A stretch of 64,000 bases of DNA, from contig CANTAL010000148.1 in assembly GCA_947650365.1 (NCBI GenBank), forward strand, positions 496,001 through 560,000, in the 5' to 3' direction. This document shows, in pieces, positions 22,122 through 34,482 of this stretch. The notes beneath the pieces are model-generated. The model worked only from the letters and a program-made list of their open reading frames with translations, made no database searches and had not been told where the DNA came from. Position numbers and translations under genes: made by a program. Each line of letters starts with the position of its first letter. Positions within the stretch are counted from its first letter, which is position 1. This DNA comes from Chamaelirium japonicum. Lineage: Eukaryota > Streptophyta > Magnoliopsida > Liliales > Melanthiaceae.

Positions 22122-25040
22122 CGATCCATTCTAATTCATTAGTATGATCAATTCTAATTCATTCGCACGATCCATTCTAATTCATTCGTACGATCCATTC
22201 TAATTCATTCGTACGATCGATTCTAATTCATTCGCACGATCCATTCTAATTCATTCGTACGATCCATTCTAATTTATTCGTATGATCCATTCTAATTTAT
22301 TCATTCAAATATATCCATTCTAATTCATTCGTACGATCCATTCTAATTCATTCGCACGATCCATTTTAATTCATTCGTACGATCCATTCTAATTCATTAG
22401 TATGATCAATTCTAATTCATTCGCACGATCCATTCTAATTCATTCGTACGATCCATTCTAATTCATTCGTACGATCCATTCTAATTCATTCGTATGATCA
22501 ATTCTAATTCATTCGCACGATCCATTCTAATTCATTCGTACGATCCATTCTAATTCATTCGCACGAATGTATCCATTCTAATTCATTCGTACGATCCATT
22601 CTAATTCATTTGTATGATCCATTCTAATTTATTTGCATGATTATACGATCCATTCTAATTCATTCGCACAAATGTATCCATTATAATTCATTCGTACGAT
22701 CCATTCTAATTCATTCGTATGATCTATTCTAATTCATTCGCACGAATGTAACCATTCTAATTCATTCGTATGATTCATTCTAATTCATTCGTATGAGCTA
22801 TTCTAATTCATTCGTACAATCCATTCTAATTCATTCGTACGATCCATTGTAATTCATTCATACAATCCATTCCGATTCATTCGCACAAATGTATCCATTC
22901 AAATTCATTCGTACGATCCATTCTAATTAATTCGTACGATCCATTCTAATTCAGTCGTATGAATGTATCCATTTTAATTCATTCGTACGATCCATTCTAA
23001 TTCATTCGTACGATCTAATTCATTCGTACGATCCATTCTAATTCATTCGTACGATCGATTCTAATTCATTCACACGATCCATTCTAATTCATTCGTACGA
23101 TCCATTCTAAGTCATTCGTATGATCCATTCTAATTTATTCGTTCAAATATGTCCATTGTAATTCATTCGTACGATCCATTCTAATTCATTCGCACGATCC
23201 ATTCTAATTCATTCGTACGATCCATTCTAATTCATTCATATGAACAATTCTAATTCATTCGTACAATCCATTCTAATTCAGTCGTATGAATGTATCCATT
23301 TTAATTCATTCGTACGATCCATTCTAATTCATTCGTACGATCTAATTCATTCGCACGATCCATTCTAATTCATTCGTACGATCGATTCTAATTCATTCTC
23401 ACGATTTATTCTAATTCATTTGTACGATCCATTCTAATTTATTCGTATGATCTATTCTAATTTATTCGTTCCAATATATCCATTCTAATTCATTCGTACG
23501 ATCCATTCTAATTCATTCGCACGATCCATTTTAATTCACTCGTACGATCCATTCTAATTCATTAGTATGATCAATTTTAATTCATTCGCATGATCCATTC
23601 TAATTCATTCGTACGATCCATTCTAATTCATTCGTACGATCCATTCTAATTCATTCGTATGATCAATTCTAATTCATTCGCACGATCCATTCTAATTCAT
23701 TCGTACGATCCATTCTAATTCTTTCGCACGAATGTATCCATTCTAATTCATTCGTACGATCCATTCTAATTCATTTGTATGATCCATTCGAATTTATTTG
23801 CATGAATATACGATCCATTCTAATTCATTCGCACAAATGTATCCATTATAATTCATTCGTACGATCCATTCTAATTCATTCGTATGATCTATTCTAATTC
23901 ATTCGCACGAATGTAACCATTCTAATTCATTCGTACGATTCATTCTAATTCATTCGTATGAGCTATTCTAATTCATTCGTACGATCCATTCTAATTCATT
24001 CGTACGATCCATTGTAATTCATTCATATGATCCATTCAGATTCATTCGCACAAATGTATCCATTCAAATTCATTCGTACGATCCATTCTAATTAATTCAC
24101 ACGATCCATTCTAATTCAGTCGTATGAATGTATCCATTTTAATTCATTCGTACGATCCATTCTAATTAATTCGTACGATCGATTCTAATTCATTCGCACG
24201 ATCCATTCTAATTCATTCGTACGATCCATTCTAATTCATTCGTATGATCCATTCTAATTTATTCGTTCAAATATATCCATTCTAATTCATTCGTACGATC
24301 CATTCTAATTCATTCGCACAATCCATTCTAATTCATTCGTATGATCCATTCTAATTCATTCGTACGATCCATTCTAATTCATTCGTACAATCCATTCTAA
24401 TTCAGTCGTATAAATATATCCATTTTAATTCATTCGTACGATCCATTCTAATTCATTCGTACGATCTAATTCATTCGTACGATCCATTCTAATTCATTCG
24501 TACGATCGATTCTAATTCATTTGCACGATCCATTCTATTTCATTCGTACGATCCATTCTAATTCATTCGCACGATCCATTCTAATTCATTCATACGATCC
24601 ATTCTTTTTCATTCATACGATCCATTCTAATTCATTCGCACAATCCATTCTAATTCATTCGTACGATCCATTCTAATTCATTCGTATGATCCATTCTAAC
24701 TCATTCGGTGGATCCATTGTAATTCATTCGTACGATCCATTCTAATTCATTCGCACGTTATTCGTACGATCTATTCTAATTCATTCGTACGATCTATTCT
24801 AATTCATTCGCATGATCCATTCTAATTCATTCGTACGATCCATTCTAATTCATTCGTACAATCCATTCAAATTCATTCGTACGATGCAATCTAATTCATT
24901 CGCACAAATGTATCTATTCTAATTTATTCGTACAATGCGTTCTAATCTATTTGTACGATCCATTCTAATCCATTCGTACGATCCATTCTATACATTCGTT
25001 CGAATGAATTAGAATGGATCATACGAATGAATTAGAATGG
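22122..25040. repeat. Satellite array between the LTR element and the first rDNA insert
   Basis: Plus-strand monomers run to 24989, then about 50 bp of minus-strand monomers lead into the rDNA insert. The (C/A)GATTCATTCGCACAAATG landmark recurs at about 22,869 and 24,038, giving a sub-repeat of about 1.17 kb. No gene is present. Confidence 0.96.
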
Positions 25041-25084
25041 ATATGCTTAAACTCAGCGGGTGGCCCCGCCTGACCTGGGGTCGC
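25041..25084 (-). rRNA. 26S rRNA 5' fragment (left, minus)
   Basis: The reverse complement reads GCGACCCCAGGTCAGGCGGG and then CCACCCGCTGAGTTTAAGC, the conserved start of plant 26S rRNA. It stops at GCATAT and continues as satellite. Confidence 0.93.
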
Positions 25085-25329
25085 GTTGCGGGGGGGCCGT
25101 TGTCGCGCGGAGCACGGCGTCGGTCCCGGTTGGGTCACGGGGCCCTGCTGCGCCTCCGGGGCACGGGGACACGGCGTCCGGCTACTGATTCCACCACTCG
25201 CCGTGCCCGGCCCCGCTGGCAGCCCAAACTTTGACCCGCCGCGCACGGGGGCGCGGTGAGGCCAATCTCAGCGTCCATGCCGCGGCTGCACCCCCGGGCG
25301 GGGGGGCGGGCACGGAGCGACACGAGGCG
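25085..25329 (-). other. ITS2 spacer, copy 1
   Basis: This is the GC-rich spacer of about 245 bp between the 26S start and the 5.8S end. Its length is normal for an angiosperm ITS2. Confidence 0.85.
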
Positions 25330-25401
25330 TGACGCCCAGGCAGGCGTGCCCTCGGTCGGATGGCTTCGGGTGCAACTTGCGTTCAAAGACTCGATGATTC
25401 G

Positions 25402-25460
<59 letters not shown>

Positions 25461-25492
25461 ACCTAGATATCCGTTGCCGAGAGTCGTTCGTG
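25330..25492 (-). rRNA. 5.8S rRNA gene copy 1 (likely pseudogene)
   Basis: About 163 bp, close to the usual plant length of 164. The minus strand shows CGATGAAGAACGTAGC, the plant 14-mer GAATTGCAGAATCC and TTTGAACGCA, ending GGGCGTCAC. Against the usual plant sequence it has changes such as ATCTAGGTTCTCGC where ATCTCGGCTCTCGC is normal, and CGAATCATCGAG. These are mostly C-to-T or G-to-A type, as expected for a methylated, unselected copy. It has no rDNA promoter here and lies in satellite, so transcription as rRNA is unlikely. Confidence 0.9.
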
Positions 25493-25761
25493 TGTTGGAA
25501 TCTTTGTCAGGGCGGGTGACGTCATTCACCGGGTCCCCCCACATGAGGAGGTGGGGGTGCCCCGGCGGCGGCGGCGCGCCGCGTTCCGATCCGCTTGTTC
25601 CTTGGCGCTAGTCGCGCCGGGGTTCGTCCGTGCCCCGCCCGCGCCCCCCGGGGGGGTTGCGGGCGGGGGGCGCGGAGGTGGGGCAAGGGCGGGCCCCTCC
25701 TCTCTCCGCAGGATTCCGTTCACGCGTTCGCGGTCTTCCGGTCGTGTTTTCCGAGTCTCGA

Positions 25762-25762
<1 letters not shown>
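25493..25762 (-). other. ITS1 spacer, copy 1
   Basis: This is the spacer of about 270 bp between 18S and 5.8S. On the minus strand it holds GGCGC, five bases, then GCGCCAAGGAA (plus-strand 25598-25618), the conserved ITS1 core of flowering plants. Confidence 0.88.
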
Positions 25763-25823
<61 letters not shown>

Positions 25824-25870
25824 GTAAGGTTCAGTGGACTTCTCGCGACGTCACGGGCGGCGGACTGCCT
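25763..25870 (-). rRNA. 18S rRNA 3' fragment, copy 1
   Basis: The last 107 or so bases of 18S: the minus strand carries AGTCGTAACAAGGTTTCCGT and GTAGGTGAACCTGCGGAAGG before ITS1. The match stops abruptly in the GGCGGACTGCC region, where the plus-strand 26S piece begins. Confidence 0.92.
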
Positions 25871-25919
25871 GCAACGCGACCCCAGGTCAGACGGGGCCAC
25901 CCGCTGAGTTTAAGCATAT
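25871..25919 (+). rRNA. 26S rRNA 5' fragment (right, plus)
   Basis: GCAACGCGACCCCAGGTCAG and CCACCCGCTGAGTTTAAGC lie in plus orientation, the inverted twin of the left 26S piece. The next bases are satellite (AAGCATATCCATTCTAATTC across the joint). Confidence 0.93.
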
Positions 25920-28900
25920 CCATTCTAATTCATTCGTACGATCCATTCTAATTCATTCGCATAAATGTATCCATTCTAATGCATTCGTACGATTCATTCT
26001 AATTCATTCGCACGATCCATTCTAATTCATTCGTACGATCCATTCTTATTCAATCATACGATCCATTCTAATTCATTCACACAATCCATTCTAATTCATT
26101 CGTACGATCCATTCTAATTCATTCGTATGATCCATTCTAACTCATTCGGTGGATCCATTCTAATTCATTCGTACGATCCATTCTAATTCATTCGCACGAT
26201 CCATTCTAATTTATTCGTACGATCCATTCTAATTCATTCGTACGATCTATCTAATTCATTCGCATGATCCATTCTAATTCATTCGTACGATCCATTCTAA
26301 TTCATTCGTACAATCCATTCAAATTCATTCGTACGATGCAATCTAATTCATTCGCACAAATGTATATATCCTAATTCATTCGTACAATGCGTTCTAATCC
26401 ATTCGTACGATCCATTCTAATCAATTCGTACGATCCATTCAAATTCATTCGCACGAATGTAACCATTCTAATTCATTCATATGATCCATTCTAATTCATT
26501 CGTACGATCCATTCCAATTCATTCATCCGATCCATTCTAATTCATTCGCACGAATGTATCCATTCTAATTCATTCGTATGATCCATTCTATTTCATTCGT
26601 ACGATCCATTCTAATTCATTCGTACGATCCATTCTAATTCATTCGTAAGATCCATTCTAATTCATTCGTACGATCCATTCTAATTCATTCGTACGATCCA
26701 TTCAAATTCATTCGCACGAATGTATCCATTCTAGTTCATTCGTACGATCCATTCTAATTCATTCGTACGATCCATTCTAATTCATTCGCACGATCCATTC
26801 TAATTCATTCGTACGATCAATTCTAATTCATTCGTACGATCCATTCTAATTCATTCGCACGAATGTATCCATTCTAATTCATTCGTACGATCCTGAATTA
26901 GAATGGATCATACGAATGAATTAGAATGGATACCCTTGTGCATATGAATTAGAATGGATCGTACGAATGAATTAGAATGGATCATATTAATGAATTAGAA
27001 TGGATCATACGAATGAATTAGAATGGATACATTCGTGCGAATTAATTAGAATGGATCGTGCGAATCAATTAGACTGGATCGTGCGAATGAATAAGAATGG
27101 ATCATACGAATGAATTAGAATGGATTGTACGAATTAATTAGAATGGATACATTCGGGCGAATGAATTAGAAAAGATTATATGAATGAATTAGAATGGATC
27201 ATACGAATAAATTAGAATGGATCATACGAATTAATTAGAATGGATCATACGAATGAATTAGAATGGATCGTACGAATGAATTAGAATGGATACATTCGTG
27301 CGAATGAATTAGAATGGATAGTGCGAATGAATTAGAACGGATTGTACGAATGAATTAGAATGGATCGTGCGAATGAATTAGAATGGATCGTATGAATGAT
27401 TAAGAATGGATCGTAAGAATGAATTAGAATGGATCGTGCGAATGAATTAGAATGAATCGTACGAATGCATTAGAATGGATACATTCGTGCGAATGAATTA
27501 GAATGGATCATACGAATGAATTAGAATAGATCGTGCGAATGAATTAGAATGAATCGTACGAATGAATTAGAATGGATCGTACGAATGAATTAAAATGGAT
27601 ACATTTGTTCGAATAAATTAGAATAGATTGTACGAATGAATTATAATGGATTGTATGAATAAATTAGAACGGATCATACAAATGAATTAGAATTGATCGT
27701 GCGAATGAATTAGAATGGATACATTCTTGCGAATGAATTTGAATGGATCGTACGAATGGATCGTACGAATGAATTAGAATGATTACATTCGTGCAAATGA
27801 ATTAGAATGGATCGTACACATAAATTAGAATGGATACATTCGTGCGAATGAATTAGAATGGATCGTATAAATGAATTAGAATGGATCGTACGAATGAATT
27901 AGAATTGATCATGCGAATGAATTAGAATGGATTGTACGAATGAATTAGAATGGATACATTTGTGCGAATGAATTAGAATGAATCGTGCGAATGAATTAGA
28001 ATGGATCGTACGAATGAATTAGAATAGATATATTTATGCGAATGAATTAGAATGGATCGAACGAATGAATTAGAAAGGATACATTTGTGCGAATGAATTA
28101 GAATAGATCATACGAATGAATTAGAATGGATCGTACGAATGAATTAGAATGGATACATTTGTGCGAATGAATTAGAATGGATCGTATATTCGTGCAAATA
28201 AATTAATATGGATCGTACGAATGAATTAGAATGGATCCACCGAATGAGTTAGAATGGATCATACGAATGAATTAGAATGGATCGTACGAATGAATTAGAA
28301 TGGATTGTGCGAATGAATTAGAATGGATCGTATGAATGAATAAGAATGGATCGTGCGAATGAATTAGAATGGATCGTATGAATGAATTAGAATGGATCGT
28401 GCGAATGAATTAGAAACATTCGTGCGAATGAATTAGAATGTATCGTACGAATGAATTAGAATGGATCGTACAAATAAATTAGAATGGTTACATTCGTGCG
28501 AATGAATTAGAATGGATCGTACGAATCAATTAGAATGGATACATTCATGCGAATGAATTAGAATGGATCATAAGAATGAATTAGAATGGATCGTGCGAAT
28601 GAATTAGAATAGATCATACGAAGGAATTAGAATGGATCGTATGGATGAATTAGAATGGATAGTGCGAATGAATTAGAATGGATACATTCGTGCGAATGAA
28701 TTAGAATGGATCATACGAATAAATTAGATTAAAAACATTCAAATGAATTAGAATGGATACATTCGTGTTAAAGATTTAGAATGGATCGTATGAATGAATT
28801 AGAATGGATTGTACGAAAGAATTAGAATGGATCGTACGAATGAATTAGAATGGATCGTACGAAAGAATTATAATGGATCGTACAAATGAATTAGAATGGA

Positions 28901-31900
28901 TCGTACGAATGAATTAGAATAGATCGTGCGAATGAATTAGAATAGATAGTGCGAATGAATTAGAATGGATCGTACGAATGAATTAGAATGAATACATTCG
29001 AGTGAATGAATTAGAATGGATCGTGCGAATGAATTAGAATGGATAGTGCGAATGAATTAGAATGGATCATACGAATGAATTAGAATGGATACATTCGTGC
29101 GAATGAATTAGAATTGATCGTACGAATGAATTAGAATACATCGTACAAATAAATTAGAATTGATCGTGCGAATGAATTAGAATGGATCGTACGAATGAAT
29201 TAGAATGGATCGTACGAATGAATTAGAATGGATCATGCGAATGAATTAGAATGGATCATACGAATGAATTAGAATGGATATATTTGAACGAATAAATTAG
29301 AATGGATCATACGAATGAGTTAGAATGGATCGTACGAATGAATTAGAATGGATCGTGCGAAAGAATTAGAATCGATCGTACGAATGAATTAGAATGGATC
29401 GTACGAATGAATTAGATCGTATGAATGAATTAGAATGGATCGTACGAATGAATTAAAATGGATACATTCATACGACTGAATTAGAATGGATTTTACGAAT
29501 GAATTAGAATGGATCGTACGAATGAATTAGAATGGATCGTACGAATGAATTAGAATGGACCGTGCGAATGAATTAGAATGGATCGTACGAATGAATTAGA
29601 ATGGATATATTTGAACGAATAAATTAGAATGGATCATACGAATGAATTAGAATGGATCGTACGAATGAATTAGAATGGATCGTGCGAATGAATTAGAATC
29701 GATCGTACGAATGAATTAGAATGGATCGTACGAATGAATTAGATCGTACGAATGAATTAAAATGGATACATTCATACGACTGAATTAGAATGGATCGTGC
29801 GAATTACTTAGAATGGATCGTACGAGTGAATTTGAATGGATACATTTGTGCGAATGAATCTGAATGGATTGTATGAATGAATTACAATGGATCGTACGAA
29901 TGAATTAGAATGGATCGTACGAATAAATTAGAATAGCTCATACGAATGAATTAGAATGAATCGTACGAATGAATTAGAATGGTTACATTCATGCGAATGA
30001 ATTAGAATAGATCATACGAATGAATTAGAATGGATCATACGAATGAATTAGAATGGATACATTTGTGCGAATGAATTAGAATGGATCGTATATTCGTGCA
30101 AATAAATTAGAATGGATCGTACAAATGAATTAGAATGGATCGTACGAATGAATTAGAATGGATACATTCGTGCGAATGAATTAGAATGGATCGTACGAAT
30201 GAATTAGAATGAATCGTGTGAATGAATTAGAATTGATCATACGAATGAATTATAATAGATCGTACGAATGAATTAGAATGGATACATTCGTGCGAATGAA
30301 TTAGAATGGATCGTACGAATGAATTAGAATGGATCGTGCGAATGAATTAGAATTGATCATATGAATGAAATAGAATGGATCGTACGAATGAATTAGAATG
30401 TATCGTGCGAATGAATTAGAATGGATCGTACGAATGAATTAGAATGGATATATTTGAACGAATAAATTAGAATGGATCATACGAATGAATTAGAATGAAT
30501 TGTATGAATGAATTAGAATGGATCGTGCGAATGAATTAGAATCGATCGTACGAATGAATTAGAATGGATCGTACGAATGAATTAGATCGTGCGAATGAAT
30601 TAGAATGGATCGTACGAATGAATTAGAATGGATAATGCGAATGAATTAGAATAGATCGTACGAATGAATTAGAATGGATCGTACGAATAAATTAGAATGA
30701 ATCGTGCGAATGAATTAGAATGGATCATACGAATGAATTAGAATGGATTCACCGAATGAGTTAGAATGGACCATACGAATGAATTAGAATGGATCGTACG
30801 AATGAATTAGAATGGATTGTGCGAATGAATTAGAATGGATCGTATGAATGAATAAGAATGGATCGTACGAATGAATTAGAATGGATCGTGCGAATGAATT
30901 AGAATGAATCGTACGAATGTATCAGAATGGATCGTACGAATGAATTAGAATGAATCGTACGATCCATTCTAATTCATTCGTCCGATCCATTCTAATTCAT
31001 TCGCACGAATGTATCCATTCTAATTCATTCGTACAATCTATTCTAATTCATTCGCACGATCCATTCTAATTCATTCGTATGATCCATTCTAATTAATTCC
31101 TACGATCTATTCTAATTCCTTCGCTCGAATGTATCCATTCTAATTTATTCGTTCGATCCATTCTAATTCATTCGTACGATCCATTCAAATTCATTCGCAT
31201 GATCCATTCTAATTCATTCGTACGATCCATTCTAATTCATTCTCACGAATGTAACCTTTCTAATTCAATTGTATGATCCAATCTAATTCATTCGTACGAT
31301 CCATTCTAATCCATTCGTACGATCCATTCTAATCTATTCGTATAATCCATTCTAATTCATTCATACGATCCATTCTAATTCATTCTCACAAATGTAACCT
31401 TTCTAATTCATTTGTACGATCCATTCTAATTCATTCGTACGATCCATTCTAATCCATTCGTACGATCCCTTCTAATCCATTCGTACGATCCATTCTAATT
31501 CATTCGCATGAATATAACCATTCTAATTCATTCGTACGATCCATTCTAATTCATTCCTACGATCCATTCTAATTCATTCGCACGAATGTATCCATTCTAA
31601 TTCATTGGCACGATCCATTCTAATTCATTCCTATGACCCATTCTAATTCATTCGTACGATCCATTCTAATTCATTCGCTCGAATGTATCCATTCTAATTC
31701 ATTCGTACGATCCATTCTAATTCGTTCGTACGATCCATTCTAATTCGTTCGTACGATCCATTCTAATTCATTCGTATGATCAATTCTAATTCATTCGTAC
31801 AATCCATTCTAATTCAGTCGTATGAATGTATCCATTTTAATTATTCGTACGATCCATTCTAATTCATTCGTACGATCTAATTCATTCGTACGATCCATTC

Positions 31901-33593
31901 TAATTCATTCGTACGATCGATTCTAATTCATTCGCACGATCCATTCTAATTCATTCGTACGATTCATTCTAATTTATTCGTATGATCCATTCTAATTTAT
32001 TCGTTCAAATATATCCATTCTAATTCATTCCTACGATCCATTCTAATTCATTCGCACGATCCATTTTAATTCATTCATACGATCCATTCTAATTCATTAG
32101 TATGATCAATTCTAATTCATTCACACGATCCATTCAAATTCATTCGTACGATCCATTCTAATTCATTCGTACGATCCATTCTAATTCATTCGTATAATCA
32201 ATTCTAATTCATTCGCACGATCCATTCTAATTCATTCATAAGATCCATTCTAATTCATTCACACGAATGTATCTATTTTAATTCATTCGTACGATCCATT
32301 CTAATTCATTTGTACGATCCATTCTAATTTATTTGCATGAATATACGATCCATTCTAATTCATTCGCACAAATGTATCCATTATAATTCATTTGTACGAT
32401 CCATTCTAATTCATTTGTATGATCTATTCTAATTCATTCACACGAATGTAACCATTCTAATTCATTCGTACGATTCATTCTAATTCATTCGTATGAGCTA
32501 TTCTAATTCATTCGTACGATCCATTGTAATTCATTCATATAATCCATTCAGATTCATTCGCACAAATGTATCCATTCAAATTCATTCGTACGATCCATTC
32601 TAATTAATTCGCACGATCCATTCTAATTCAGTCGTATGAATGTATCCATTTTAATTCATTCATACGATCCATTCTAATTCATTCGTACGATCTAATTCAT
32701 TCGTACGATCCATTCTAATTCATTCGTACGATCGATTCTAATTCATTCGCATGATCCATTCTAATTCATTCGTACGATCCATTCTAATTCATTCGTATGA
32801 TCCATTCTAATTTATTCATTCAAATATATCCATTCTAATTCATTCGTACGATCCATTCTAATTCATTTGCACGATCCATTCTAATTCATTCGTACGATCC
32901 ATTCTAATTCATTCGTACGATCCATTCTAATTCATTCATACAATCCATTCTAATTCAGTCGTATGAATGTATCCATTTTAATTCATTCGTACGATCCATT
33001 CTAATTCATTCGTACGATCTAATTCATTCGTACGATCCATTCTAATTCATTCGTATGATTGATTCTAATTCATTCGCACGATCCATTCTAATTCATTCGT
33101 ACGATCCATTGTAATTCATTCGCACGATCCATTCTAATTAATTCATACGATCCATTCTTTTTCATTCATATGATCCATTCTAATTCATTTGCACAATCCA
33201 TTCTAATTCATTCGTACGATCCATTCTAATTCATTCGTATGATCCATTCTAACTCATTCGGTGGATCCATTCTAATTAATTCGTACGATCCATTCTAATT
33301 CATTCGCACGTTATTCGTACGATCTATTCTAATTCATTCGTACGATCTATTCTAATTCATTCGCATGATCTATTCTAATTCATTCGTACGATCCATTCTA
33401 ATTCATTCGTACAATCCATTCAAATTCATTCGTACGATGCAATCTAATTCATTCGCACAAATGTATCTATTCTAATTTATTCGTACAATGCGTTCTAATC
33501 CATTCGTACGATCCATTCTAATCCATTCGTACGATCCATTCTATACATTCGTGCGAATGAATTAGAATGGATCGTATGAATGAATTAGAATGG
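25920..33593. repeat. Satellite array between the two rDNA inserts
   Basis: Plus strand 25920-26893, minus strand 26894-30958, plus strand 30960-33542, then about 50 bp of minus strand before the second rDNA insert. The minus block is rich in 28-bp monomers (GGATACATTCGTGCGAATG). No gene is seen. Confidence 0.96.
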
Positions 33594-33637
33594 ATATGCT
33601 TAAACTCAGCGGGTGGCCCCGCCTGACCTGGGGTCGC
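33594..33637 (-). rRNA. 26S rRNA 5' fragment, copy 2 (left, minus)
   Basis: It has the same 26S start as in insert 1, with CTCAGCGGGTGGCCCCGCCT on the plus strand, and joins satellite at ATATGC. Confidence 0.93.
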
Positions 33638-33891
33638 GTTGCGGGGGGACCGTCGTCGCGTGGAGCACGGCGTCGGTCCCGATCGGGTCACGGGGCCCTG
33701 CTGCGCCTCCGGGGCACGGGGACACGACGTCCGGCTACTGATTCCACCACTCGACGTGCCCAGCCCCGCCGGCAGCTCGAACTTTGACCCGCCGCACACG
33801 GGGGCGTGGTGAGGCCTATCTCCGCGTCCATGCCACGACCGCACCCCCGGGGGGGGGGGGGGGGGGGGGCGGGCACGGAGCGACACGAGGC
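33638..33891 (-). other. ITS2 spacer, copy 2
   Basis: This is the spacer between the 26S start and 5.8S, with an uninterrupted run of about 21 G at 33,849-33,869 where insert 1 has a shorter, interrupted run. A run of this length is also where sequencing and assembly err. Confidence 0.82.
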
Positions 33892-33964
33892 GTGACGCCC
33901 AGGCAGGCGTGCCCTCGGTCGGATGGCTTCGGGCGCAACTTGCGTTTAAAGACTCGATGATTTG

Positions 33965-34017
<53 letters not shown>

Positions 34018-34053
34018 ACGGGAACCTAGATATCCGTTGCCGAGAGTCGTTCG
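33892..34053 (-). rRNA. 5.8S rRNA gene copy 2 (pseudogene)
   Basis: About 162 bp. It keeps CGATGAAGAACGTAGC and GAATTGCAGAATCC. It has TTTAAACGCA where TTTGAACGCA is nearly invariant, and GGTTCCCGTATCG where copy 1 has GGTTCTCGCATCG. The extra changes in highly conserved positions mark it as unselected. Confidence 0.88.
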
Positions 34054-34324
34054 TGTGTTGGAATCTTTGTTAGGGCGGGCGACGTCCTTCAACGGGTCCC
34101 ACCACGTGAGGAGGTGGGGGTGCCCCAGCGGCGGTGGTGTGCCGCGTTCCAATCCGCTTGTTCCTTGGCGCTAGTCGCGCCGGGGTTCGTCCGTACCCCG
34201 CCCGCGCCCCCCGGGGGGGTTGCGGGCGGGGGGCGTGGAGGTGGTGCGGGGGCGGGCCCCTCCTCCCTCCGCGGGATTCCGTTCACGCGTTCGCGGTCTT
34301 CCGGTCGTGTTTTCCGAGTCTCGA

Positions 34325-34325
<1 letters not shown>
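34054..34325 (-). other. ITS1 spacer, copy 2
   Basis: The spacer of about 270 bp retains the GCGCCAAGGAA core on the minus strand (plus-strand 34161-34181). Confidence 0.85.
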
Positions 34326-34408
<83 letters not shown>

Positions 34409-34432
34409 GGATGTCACGGGCGTTGGACCGCC
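34326..34432 (-). rRNA. 18S rRNA 3' fragment, copy 2
   Basis: It matches the 18S end of insert 1, including TCCGCAGGTTCACCTACGGA on the plus strand. It then breaks into the 26S piece at the same base. Confidence 0.92.
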
Positions 34433-34433
34433 T

Positions 34434-34482
34434 GCAACGCGACCCTAGGTCAGACGGGGCCACCAGCTGAGTTTAAGCATAT
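34434..34482 (+). rRNA. 26S rRNA 5' fragment, copy 2 (right, plus)
   Basis: This is the inverted twin of 33594-33637. It reads CCACCAGCTGAGTTTAAGC with one further change from the 26S consensus, then passes into satellite. Confidence 0.92.

Larger units (their letters stand above)
25041..25919 (-). other. Chimaeric rDNA insert 1
   Basis: This 879-bp GC-rich island in AT-rich satellite reads, on the minus strand, the end of 18S, ITS1, 5.8S, ITS2 and the first 44 or so bases of 26S. A second 26S start on the plus strand then follows the 18S piece. The two 26S pieces are inverted relative to each other and both pass directly into satellite monomers, giving inverted ends of about 100 bp (24990-25089 and 25871-25970). 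It is not a working rDNA unit: almost all of 18S and 26S is absent. Confidence 0.95.
23240..31765 (+). repeat. Giant satellite HOR, copy A (about 8.5 kb, contains rDNA insert 1)
   Basis: Landmarks in this span recur in the same order about 8.51-8.56 kb downstream: the CAATCCATTCTAATTCAGTC monomer, CAGATTCATTCGCAC, the short CGCACGTTATTCGTACG monomer, the whole rDNA insert, the plus-to-minus switch CGATCCTGAATTAG, and the J switch. Edges are approximate because they fall in monomers. It ends where copy B begins. Confidence 0.8.
33594..34482 (-). other. Chimaeric rDNA insert 2
   Basis: 889 bp with the same order and the same breakpoints as insert 1, including inverted 26S ends joined to satellite. 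By eye it differs from insert 1 at about 5-6% of bases plus a longer G-run. Shared breakpoints show one origin followed by duplication with the surrounding satellite. Confidence 0.95.

Noticed and set aside
25135-25419. Open frames across the rDNA inserts (for example 25019-25951 and 33518-34588)
   Set aside because: They are translations of 5.8S, ITS and the 26S start. The nucleotide match to rDNA explains them fully.
25041-25919. Functional rDNA unit
   Set aside because: Only the ends of 18S and 26S are present, one 26S end is inverted, and 5.8S shows changes at conserved sites.
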